Source of the DNA: Leptasterias polaris
Taxonomy: Eukaryota; Echinodermata; Asteroidea; Forcipulatida; Asteriidae
Assembly (NCBI GenBank): GCA_037783415.1
Contig: JAZGTN010000097.1
Location: 4,464,001 to 4,528,000 of the forward strand
Length of the DNA stretch: 64,000 bases
Reading direction: 5' to 3'
Shown here one piece after another: positions 46,501-58,000 of this stretch (position 1 is the stretch's first letter; every line of letters begins with the position of its first letter). The notes beneath the pieces were generated by a model. It saw only the letters and a list, made by a program, of their open reading frames with translations. It was not told the origin of the DNA and searched no databases. The position numbers and the translations under genes were made by a program.

Positions 46501-47213
46501 TTTGATCATAAAATTGATAAAATGAATTATGATCTAAGGTGTCAAAGGCTTTTGAAAAATCAAGAAAAATACCAAGGGTGTGTTCTGAATTGTCTAAACC
46601 TGTCACAACCTTATTAATGAGATGAAGAACAGCATGAGTAGTTGAATGTTTTGCACGAAACCCAAACTGGAAGTTTGATATGATATCGTATTTACGTAAG
46701 AAATCAAGGGTACGTACATAAACAATTCTTTCAAAATTTTTCGAAAAACACGGTAATATTGAAATTGGCCTGTAGTTGCTTACTTGATCAATATCTGAAG
46801 CTTTGTAAATAGGAATAACTTTTGCTATCTTCAGGTTATCTGGCACAATACCAGTTGATAAAGAAATGTTAATAATGTATGTAAGAGGTTCTACAATTAC
46901 GGAAACAGTATTTTTTAGAACAAAGGAAGTGATTGAATCAAAACCACTGCTAGCTTTATTTGGCAAATTCTTGATAATATCAGCAATTTCTTTTTTAGTG
47001 GCTGGTTGAAAAAATAAAGAATGTGAGTTAGGATGAGCAAGATAATCAAAGAATTTTGTTTTGCATTGAGGAATATTTTTAGCCAGATTGCGGCCTATGT
47101 TTGCAAACTTAGAAACATGTAAGGCTCCGCTGGTTAGTTGCACTTGTAAATGCAAAAAGTTGTGGTATTTTAGGCATTTCTTCAAGGTACAAAAATATGT
47201 CATACTGTCGGGG
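43560..47213 (-). pseudogene. Non-LTR retrotransposon (CR1/L2/Jockey group) reverse transcriptase, split by an insertion
   Basis: Minus-strand frames 46531-47203, then 44567-45156, then 44106-44678 together give most of an RT. Motifs in order: KVIPIYKASD, NYRPISILPCFSK, FQFGFRAKHSTTHA, FLDFSKAFDTLDHN (RT box A), TCGVPQGSILGPLLFLVYIN, FADDSNLF (FADD variant of the catalytic box), KTKCMLFSN and CTKFLGLYIDNKLTWNNHI, then the thumb-like C-terminal region. Two frame changes (near 45105 and 44665) and the insert 45162-46525 break it. The endonuclease is absent: the 5' end is truncated at about 47213. It lies between the two arms of the long inverted repeat, in the gap between SLC30A6 and APMAP. Confidence 0.88.
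45162..46525 (-). mobile_element. Second Ngaro-like family member inserted in the LINE, flanked by ATTAT
   Basis: ATTAT lies at 45157-45161 and 46526-46530. The ends (ACTCAGAC at left, TTGATAAAATGAATTAT at right) match those of the element at 38108-39950. It contains two hairpin modules (CCCCAAGTTGGAAAACGAGG near 45778 and 45908), an X-like stretch near 46045-46090, and the X-Z linker (GCTGTGACAAAGTGACGC). It has no hydrolase ORF. Confidence 0.75.
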
Positions 47214-47296
47214 CCATAAAAAAAAAAATTCCCACCGAAAAAGTTTCATCAAACACTTTTTCAATTCACAATTCACGATGATCAAATCATGTGACT

Positions 47297-47967
47297 GAAC
47301 ATTCTGCTGAGCATTCTGGGGAAAAAAATACAGAGGCTTAAAGAAGCCACGTGCCTTATATCATTTTCTAATAGTCTGGATAATTTTTTTTTGTAACACT
47401 CTATCATTTTTGTTATTAATATTAAAATTTAAACATCAGCTTTGTGATTCGATTATCACTGTTATTGCTTTATTATAAATGTTAAGAAACATAAAAAGAC
47501 ACAAAACTAAATAAAAATAAGATTTGAAAGCCAAGAATTATTTACATTTTTTTTTTTTTTTTTTTTCTTTTTAGTTTTTGAAAAATACCATGGTTATTTT
47601 TAAAACTAAATAAAAAATATGTTGAATAAAATGAAGAACACTGCTGGCTATAGAGTCATACACTAAGTCTCACAGAACACTTGTAGTCACTGCAGATGTT
47701 TCTTCCACGTATGGCTTCACCCGGACACCATACTTTCTTGTGTGCATCGAAAACAGGTCAAACTCAAAACAAATGGGACGCTATTGAAGTCATCGAAGAT
47801 CGGTGCGTGGTGTGAAAGTTTCAATGTCCATCACGTTTTAATATATGTTTGCATATTTCTTATAAACAAAGGAAGGTAATTAGGGCATCAGTTGATTATG
47901 GAATATTTTTAATTTTTTTCAATTCAAAGAAAAAGGCATACTACATCGAAAACCGGACAGGGGAGGA
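47297..47967. repeat. Right arm of long inverted repeat
   Basis: Reverse complement of the left arm, from CATTCTGGGGAAAAAAATAC to GAAAACCGGACAGGGGAGGA. Only one copy of the 592-bp unit here, against two on the left. No clear target duplication outside the arms. Confidence 0.88.
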
Positions 47968-48090
47968 TTATATACGGAGACTGACGTCCCGATCCCCCAT
48001 TGACGTCCTACACGTCCCTGGGGCAGCTAGGAATATGATTAGCTCCACATACACACAAGAACGCTACTCGGTACTACACCATGGAGGAAG

Positions 48091-48166
48091 GGTACTACCT
48101 ACTCCTAGAACTAATTGAGGTTCGATCCGCTATCGAACCTCAATAGTTCTAGGAGTAGGTACTACC
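48091..48166. repeat. Hairpin with 35-36-bp arms
   Basis: Arms 48091-48126 and 48132-48166 pair with one mismatch and one bulged base; the loop is only five bases. Confidence 0.9.
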
Positions 48167-48734
48167 GTACTTAGACTACTTAGTGACTGTAGTGCGACCT
48201 TTTTATAGCTCCATGGCATTGGTAGTACAGATTGTAGCACCAGTAGTAGGACTAGTAGACAGAGCACAGATAGGAGCATAGACCAAGCTCTGGTACTATG
48301 GTAGGAGCATGGTCATGGAGGTAGAATCAGTAATGTATTTCTCAATCTTACTTGGATTGCTAGTACGTAGGAGCTTGGAGAAGTTTGTAGAACTATGAAT
48401 ATGATTTATGGCTTAGGTTGGTACGGACGTAACCTCAATACAAATGCAATAAATAGTTCTTCTTTGTCTAGGACATAGACTAACATGAGGACTTAGGACT
48501 CGGAATGAGGTCCCAGTTATGATAGTTAATAAACTTACTATTTTTATAACTCAATTTAATATAAAATTACAGGAATGTGCATACATGAATAATTTATATT
48601 ATAAATGAATAAAGAAATGCCAAATGTTCACTTTGAAGTTTTACAATTAGCAGCAGATCTAGTCTTTATGACTGGACAATCACAATAAATTTTCCTACTA
48701 CTCTGACAATGGATTTTCACCGAAATCGGGACGG

Positions 48735-48880
48735 TGACCGTGCAAACCTTGTGCGTATTCAAACATTTTGGAACCACTTGGTCCGTCGTACATTGCTTTA
48801 TTTTAACGCGTGAAGGAAACAAACTAGCACACTTTTGAAGGGTCACAATGTTCAAATACGCCTGAGACTTGCACAGTCTA
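48735..48880. mobile_element. Small TIR element, copy of 31267-31398
   Basis: Shares GTACATTGCTTT and the TGTTCAAATA(C/T)G...GAGACTTGCA(C/T)AGTCTA end with the copy in the SLC30A6 intron. Confidence 0.55.
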
Positions 48881-49048
48881 GGCCTCTATTTTTTGTCCTA
48901 AATTTGAATTTGGATCTTTTAATTTCTATTCTGTACTATGAAAGTTAGGGAAATAGAATAACAACTTCTGACTATGCAGATTCATTTTATTCAGGATGTC
49001 TAACTTAGATCTTGTTTACAATACCATGAATCGTACAGCAATACTGAT

Positions 49049-52000
49049 ATGGAGGGCGCAAGAAAAAGAAAGATGAAAGATCCCGTTTCCAGCAGACCTT
49101 CGGAACCAACTCACAATAAGGTCTCGGCCACAAGGTAAAATAAATAAATGACTCAGATAGAATATTTATATGAATTCATAACAGTTTACTGATACTAAGA
49201 AGAGGCAGTGTTCTCCCTTTTAAAATGCTAACAGTGTTTATAGGCCCAAATGTCAGTTAAAATATTGAAGGACCAGTACAAATTCTGTCCAACTAGTCCG
49301 GCCGGCTAGTTTAGTCTTGCGCAAATTGCTCTTTTGACAGAGTTTTTAAAAGAGTTGGTGGCCCAGTGAAACTACATTCTGACCAGTCCCACTGGCTTGT
49401 CAGTGAACAAGTTATGGTCAACCCCTGAGAGGTGGTTTTACATTTATTTATACAGGGAATTGTGTCTGTGTTTTGGGTAGTGCAATGTCTGTTCTTTGGA
49501 GATAATTTTCACATGATAAGAGTCAAAGGTTAGGTCATCCTTCGTCTGGATTGTGGGTTTAGCTGTTTGGTCTGAGAGTCTGCTTTTATTTGCTTGGTGG
49601 GCTGTATTAGAATTGTTTGCTTTTTAAAATACGAGTCTGGAAAACAGAGTACAAAGTTCTGCTCAAATTTTTGTGTACAATGTGGTGGTTATGAAGTGGT
49701 TATGTAGTTTTTGCAAAAAAATAAATACAAATAAAAGTAAAATAAAGAACTAAAAAGGGATGGTATATTTCATTGGTTTATTGGCAGAGCATGTTAAGTC
49801 TTTCAGTGCCTGCTATTTTTTTACGTTTTGAACTTAGGCCACATTAAAACAAAATTGTTGATCGTCCCCGCCCGACCGTTCGAAAAAACCCAGACCCATT
49901 TTTAAATATTATTATTATTATTTTTTTAAATCATAACAACGGCCTTTTCAATATCTGTTCAGTTAAATTTGGCTCATTCTGCACCGGAGGTTTGAAAAGA
50001 TGTTTAAAGAAGGTTTTTATTCATGTTGGCAAAGCAAGAACAATTCTTCAAATATTTACTTGGGCTACACTGCGTTTTAGTTTTTTGAAAATGTTTACAG
50101 AAAATGTCATCTAGGAGTTAAATGGGTTTAACAAAACAATTAAAACATCAAAAACACACAAACCCTCTGTTTTATAGTGATTGTGATGATTTCTTTATTC
50201 TTTATTTCATATTTGGCCATGTCAACAAAGCTAAATAAAAGAATAAAAAATAAAAAATAAAAACCGCCCTCCCTCCACCACCCCCCCCCCCCCCAAAAAG
50301 GACGATCAACAATTTTTTTTATGTGGCCTTACAGCTTTTTGAGCTTTTTTCGAAATTCTGTATTAGAAAACAAAAAGTCTTTCTCACCAAACAAAATGTA
50401 TCTTGCTGATTTGTGTTGCCTTGGTACATCCCAAAGTCAACAGTATTTATTGAGTGATAACATGTACATTATGGGTCGTACATGTACAATTAATTACCGG
50501 TAACAACACTTTTTTAGTACAAAAAATAGATGGTACATGTACGACCTTGGCTTCGAAAGAGTTAAGGGTAAAACAAATTGTACGTTTGTTCTAGTTATTC
50601 AAGAAAAATGTTTTATCATCAACCAGTTCGAAAATAGTAAAGTGTTGCAAACTGGTTACAACCAAAAGGGCTTACGATAGAAATGCCAAAAATAGATAAT
50701 GGCCTGAAGTTCTCAAATTGTTTTGATTACCTGATACAGTTGACTTACCAACTTGATAAAAAGTGAACTTTCTAGTACCTAATTATTACCCTTTACGAGC
50801 GATTCTTAACAGAGCCAAAAATCAACCTTTAAAGGCTTCCCTGAATAACCTGGCCAAACTTGTTGAAGTTTTATGGCACTCCAGTCGGCTCCAGGCGACA
50901 AAAACAAGTGTAGTAAATGAGCTGAAACTTTCTCAGGGATTTGCTTAACCTCTGAATTTGTTTACTTAGTGCAGTTGAAAGGTATTGTACATGATTGACA
51001 GAGCTGACAAAATGGTTGCAGACATGGTGTTCATGTTTTGTGTGATCAACCATACACAAAATAACAAACCTGTGAAAATTTGAGCTTAATTCGTTGTGTG
51101 GGAGTCAAGGGAAAATAGTTTTAAAAAACATGCACAATTTTCAGCATGTATAGTTTTCTTGGAATAGGACTTCATTACAGAAGGAAATATTTCACAGAAA
51201 AAATCAGCAAGTTTTCATACTAAAATTAAACATTCATATTTGTTATCCTTACCAACACTGTATAATACCTTAAAGGGTTTGTAACATTGGTAAAAAGTAA
51301 AAATATAAGTGTTCACAGATTCACACATAACTTACATGGTATAAAGATGGTCATGATGGGATACTCCCTTTGAAATATTTTTGCTTTAAATGCTATAGTT
51401 TTTGAGAAATGAGTAAAACAATTAGTTTTGATCTCTTGAGTCGAAAACTTGATGTTTGAAAACTGTGAAAATACTTAAGGTTTTTCCCCACTTTTTTTTC
51501 TGGTGATTGCAATGACCGATTGAGCTTAAACTTTCACAGGTTTGTTGTTTCATGTATATGTTGGGATACACCAAGTGAGGGTACTGGTCTTTGACATTTA
51601 CCATTACTTAAACAATAATTTGGGGTTGAACAAAGAAAAATAAAAATATTATTCTGAGTTAACTTTTACGTTAATTTCCACTTTGCTCTTTGACAGGTCA
51701 TCATGGAGTCAATGCTTTTTCGTCTTGGTTTTTATGATTGCTATTTTGGGTGTTGTTATTTACCTCTTGCCATGCCCTATTGATCCATCGCCTTTGAGGT
51801 AAGGCTAAATTGAGTATTAGCTAAAAATGTGCCATTCTTATAGCAAAGTGGTATCCCTTTGAGAGAAAAAACTAAATCAAACAAAACCTACAAAAGTCAG
51901 TTTTTAGATTGTCTGGAAATAATTCCAGACAACAATTCAAGCTTTCTCTCTCTCCCTTTCTTTCTGATGTGCCATCATTTAAAACGGAAAATGGAAATGA

Positions 52001-55000
52001 GGAGAACACATCTGAGTGTTATCTTCAACTTGTGTGGGGTTTGTTCTCTTAAAATTTGCCACAAGGACTTGTATTCCATAGTTTTCAAGCCGTGGTTATA
52101 TGCTAGTGCACCACAACTAAGCTTGGTTACAAACTAAATGAGTGCTAGTGCACCACAACTAAGCTTGGTTACAAACTAAATAATGAGTGCTAGTGCACCA
52201 CAACTAAGCTTGGTTACATACTAAATAATGAGTGCTAGTGCACCACAACTAAGCTTGGTTACATACTAAATAATGAGTGCTAGTGCACCACAACTAAGCT
52301 TGGTTACAAACTAAATAATGAGTGCTAGTGCACCACAACTAAGCTTGGTTACAAACTAAATAATGAGTGCTAGTGCACCACAACTAAGCTTGGTTACATA
52401 CTAAATAATGAGTGCTAGTGCACCACAACTAAGCTTGGTTACATACTAAATAATGAGTGCTAGTGCACCACAACTAAGCTTGGTTACAAACTAAATAATG
52501 AGTGCTTGTGCACCACAACTAAGCTTGGTTACAAACTAAATAATGAGTGCTAGTGCACCACAACTAAGCTTGGTTACAAACTACTGGTAAATAATGAGTG
52601 CTAGTGCACCACAACTAAGCTTGGTTACAAACTAAATAATGAGTGCTAGTGCACCACAACTAAGCTTGGTTACATACTAAATAATGAGTGCTAGTGCACC
52701 ACAACTAAGCTTGGTTACATACTAAATAATGAGTGATAGACCTTTTAACTGTCTTTCGCCAGAGATGTAAATTAACTTGCTCCCATCTTAAAGATCAGGG
52801 CTAGAATTTTTGGGAAAAATCCAAAAGAAAACAGGACTTGTAGCTCGAGTTTTTACTGTACAAGAGTTTTTTTTACAAGACCAGAATCAAAATTACAAAG
52901 TTTAACAAATAAACCCTATTTGAACAGGCAATAAGAGAAAATTTATCTCATTACGTTATTCTTCAATACTCAACCGAATTGAAAAAATATTGATTCTAAA
53001 GACTCATTTCAATGAATTGTTTTCAAGAAAGTTAATTAGTAGGCCTCCTGAAGTATACAGGTCCGAATGCTAAAATCACTCACCTTGGGTCAGCATGAAT
53101 TTCCAACCATGACCGTCAACCGGTTTATAATTTTCTTTAGTCAAATCTAATATTTGCTTGATTGATTGGATGATTTGCAGATTTCCTGCCCCTCCTGCAT
53201 TAGAGGGTCGTCTTACACCCAACAAGTTACTGCAAGGAACTGAAAACCTTCTGGAAGGAAGAATAAGTGGACCTGAGGCATTGGAGATGCGTGATGGTAA
53301 TGAACAAGCATGACAACATAGTGGTCATCCATTGATAACAATGTGACTCAGAATCCAATTTGACTAAATTATCTTACTCTTTCAGTGTCCGTTTTTTTGG
53401 GGGGGGTGTGTTTTGAACCTAAAATGCTCAGCTTTCTTATGTTTTTCAAAATTCTGTATAAACAAATAATAAATATGTGTTTCAATTCAAACAAAATGTA
53501 TCTTGCTGATTTGTGTTGCCTTGGTACATACTAAAGTCAATTGTATTCCTTGAGTGATAATTCTTGTGATAACATTATTATTATTGGTTGTACATGTCCG
53601 ATTGATGACACTTTTAGAGTACATAAAAAGATCCTACATGACAATAATGGCGCTTTTCAAAATAGATAAAATAGATTGTACATATATGACCTTGGCACTG
53701 AAACAGTCAAAAATTACTTGTGACATGACAAAATAACTTGTAAATAGTAAATAGTAAAAAAAAAAGGCTCAAGTACTGACTATATCTTTATCAAAACAAA
53801 CCATCTGGAAACATTTGGGTATTTGTTGTTGTCTTTTTGTCTGGATAATTAACAGCTGATTGGAAACCATTTGATCCCTAATGTTTAAGAATGGTTATCT
53901 CATTTTCTATCAACCCAGGTTTTCTGTACACTGGCACAGCAGATGGAAAGATTGTCAAGATTAAAGGAGAAGAAATCACAACTGTTGCTAGATTTGGAGT
54001 ACCACCATGTGGTAGGAACTTAAAATGTCATTCTTTTCATCAAACTGTCAGGACAATGCAATACACACCAAATTATTTTAGCCTTTAAGAATGACTCTGC
54101 TACGATCAAAAAGTCAGGCCACTAACTATTTGTTTTTGCATTTATATCATAATATGTCCATAGGTTGGTAGGCAGTTTGCAACAGCTAATTCTATTTTTT
54201 CAAAATTATTTTAGACGACTTCCAAAGTAAGTTTGGACCTATCTTCAGATTATTGAAATGAGAGTACATTATTTTGGTTATTTGTTAAGAATAGTATGTT
54301 TTATTTTGATATATTTGTGATCCCCCAAATTTCAGTGCTCCCTAGCCGTAATTACAAAGTTTCTCGGGTGGAGGGATATAATTCCCATAAATAGCTAATA
54401 CTAAAATCTTTTTGTGTTGAACAAAGAAAATTTGACTAAAGTTGGATTTGAACCAGCGACCTCCAGTATAATGTGCCGGTGCTCTACCAACTGAGCTATC
54501 TAGCCCTATGCTTGCGGTCTCCCTATTTTGTCAATATCTTTGTTGGGCGGTGCCAGTCAGAAGCCATTCGACCGTAAACTGCCGTGTAGCCAAGGATCAC
54601 ACCCAAGTTTATGATACAGCCTGGGAAGCGGCAGCCAGGGGGTCACCTTAAGGGGATGCAATTGTTTTATTTCAAATATTAAGTTATAAACCACAAAATC
54701 TGTAAGGATATCCAGTTTTGTTAAAACCAAATTATATCCCTAATCTCCATGTATTCTCTGATCAATTTTACTTTCTTTTTTTATTTCTTCTAATCTTAAA
54801 AAAAACAAGAACTACAGAAACATGCTTTTAATGTGAGAAAAATTGTATATCTGGCCCTGCTACTGAAAGAGTTTTGTTTGTTTGTTGAGTCCTTGGGGGT
54901 GTTTTTTGGGGGGGAAGTTTGTTTCTTTGTTTGGTATTATTGTTGTTGTTCAGGTGAAAATAATTGAATAGCTTTTATGTGATCTCTCTTTGATCGAGTG

Positions 55001-58000
55001 TAGGATTAGAGAAAGATGAACACACCTGCGGACGTCCTCTTGGATTGAGATTCCACACAGATGGATTTCTGTATGTTCTGGATGCATATCTTGGAATGTA
55101 TAAAGTGGATGTTGAAACAGGTAACTCATAATGGATATTGTTTGGTTTGTATGTTTCGCTTTTTGCATATATATATATTTTTTTTTAGGTTGTTGACTCT
55201 ATGTTAATTTCTTCTGTTTGTGTATGATGGACATGATATTCTTCCCACTTTAAGCCAATGTCTGATTTTGTTAATGGAAAAATAAGTGAAATTGTTATTA
55301 AATGGCCTGAAAAGTTTATCAAAGCTTACACCATATGTTGGTCAGCCCTAATTGTGCTCAATAAAACTTTCCTACTTTTTCCCGAGGGCCACAAGTGCCA
55401 TACATGTTGTACTAAATATGACTTGGTGCAAAGGTTATTCAAAACGGAAACAATGAAAGCTATACAGAAAAACTAATAAAGAAGGATGCATGTGTAAGTA
55501 CGGTCGCTGGTCCTAAAATGTGTTAGTACCAGAAGCCATCTAAGGCTGGCAGGAATAATCTACAGGTACATTGGATGGAATTTAACCAACAACCTTCCTG
55601 ATAATCTTCATTATGTTATGTTGTGTGTCCCTTTTTAACTATTCACAAACAACTTTGGAGACTTGATGTCTCTAACTTTAAGCAAACAAAGAACGTTTTT
55701 CTTCATCAAAATTCCCTTACCAATGCACGCTACTGATTTGTACTTAAAGGCCTTGGAAAAGGAAACATTATTGTTGGTTTGAAAAGAGTTGGTTAGAATA
55801 CTTGGCAGCACACGTGAATACAAATCTAACCAGCCGTGACAGCCAAAACGAAATAAATAAATAGCAAAGAAAAACACAAAACACAAACTTGAATAACAGC
55901 TGAAATGAAAAAAGTTACTCACAAAAAGACATCACTTGGGAACCTGTTCACAGATATTTTACTTGAAGTCTGGTTTTCTTTGATACCCTTGGAATCTTTT
56001 GAGGCTATTCTCTGATAACACCTTGTGGTCCTGGCAAGGTCATCTGCTCTGTGTTGACATAACATGCCAGTTCAAATGAAAATTTGTAGTAAAACCTCTG
56101 GGGTGCATTGGTAGGTTTTGATCAACTTCTGAGGTACACAGGATTGCATTTGAACTTTTTCCTGAAGTTAAATCGGGTTACTGTTCTGGTGTACAAGCTG
56201 TTTTATCGGTGTATTGCTTCCTTCTTTGTAAATAGCTTTACTTAACCTTTTAGCACTTATGAGCAAATTCAACAAAGTCATTTACTCACTGAGCAGGGCG
56301 GGGAAAAGTCATCGAATTAATGCACTATCTGGAAGGCGTATCATAACTTCCATTGTAATTATTTTTTTGTATTACAAGTTTGGTTTATTTTGTAGAGGAT
56401 AAAATTATCTTTCGAATGATTCACACATATATGTATTTGCTTTTACTGAATTGAAGCTTTCAGATTGTAAATATGTTGACACACCAACGAAAATAGACAA
56501 GCGTCAGTGTTTCACGGAAAGTTGTGCACACAACTTTTTCAACTTTGCTATCGTTTCAAACAAGAACAAAATGTTGACAAAGTGATTGAAATAATATCAA
56601 AACATACCTTTAGAAATGAACAATCTTGTCTATATTACTTATGGATAACAATAAATTTCCTCTACAATGTAAATTCCTTTCAATAATGTGTGAAAAACAT
56701 GGCGAAAGCCCAGCGAAACATCGTCGCTTTCGTAGTATACATTATAGTGCGTGTGTGCGCGTAATGCATTGTACATACGATACGGTACGCACACACACAG
56801 AGAAGTATTGACACGTCGTGCTAGATTTCCGACCTTTGAACCTTTGGAAGGAGATTACTTGGTTTTTGTCAATGGTGACCACGGGATATTTTTAGACTGG
56901 CGCAATCTTTAGATCACGCTCTTTCGACGGCTGTTTGCTGCAACCCGCTAGCATGTGTAAAACCCAAGATACAAAGTGTTGTTTAATCTCGGGCGGTTTT
57001 GGGCGGTCCAGTGAGTAAATGGCTGGGCGGTTTCGGGCGGAACAGTGACTAAAGGGTTAAGTATTGAAAAACAAAAAAATGTAAGTGTGTTATTGGATGT
57101 CATATATGGCACATTAGAAATGCTTATTTTCATGATTAGTGGCATGTCATGACTGAGTGGTCAAGCGCACTGGACTCAAACTCTGGTGTTTCTGACAAGC
57201 AAAGTGTGGGTTCGAGTCCCTGTTGAGCCGTAGGTCACGTGTGTTGTGTAATACACTGTTAAATAAACCAGATTATACACTTATTGTTATTGGTAAGAGA
57301 AGGGGTTCGCACTGGTGTTTTCTGGTATGGTTGGCTGCAGATTGCACCATCACAGCGCCTTTAAACCATTATATTGTGCTATGTGAATGAATGGGTCTTA
57401 TAATTTGAATATAGCTGCACATAACATGTGGAGAATAACAAATTAAGCGCTTTGAGACTCCCTTGGGTGTGATAAAGTAGTATAGGAATTATTAGTATTA
57501 TTATTACAAGCTGGTAGGGAATCTTTGGTTGCATCAGTTTTGCATGCTTTGCTTTTAAATATTATATTCTATTTTTAAAACAAAAAACACTTGATTTACA
57601 TTGATGAGAAAGACAAAAGTCAAATGTATTATTCATTGTTAGAAAACAAAAGAATTGAAAAAGAAGAATTCTTAGTCACAGGGATACTTTTACCTGAATC
57701 TGTTACTCAAGAATTCACGTAAAGTTTTGACTTTAAATGTTTCTCACTTTATTTTGTTTAAAAATTTTGTCTGGAAAAGGAAAAGCAGTGCAACTTCTTT
57801 CTGCATCTGAACCCATTGAGGTGAAATTCCTGAATGATCTTGACATTCAATCTGATGGCATCATTTACTTCACTGATTCCAGCCAACGTTGGACTCGCCG
57901 TGAAAACAAATATATTGCATTGGAAAATGATCATACTGGAAGGTAGGGGTAGCATTTACGTTACAAATTAGTTTGAAAGTATCAAAGAGTCATATCTCAC

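Noticed and set aside
46403..46530. C-terminal end of the 266-aa LINE frame (after LDHN)
   Set aside because: This part is the inserted Ngaro-like element read through by chance, not LINE protein.
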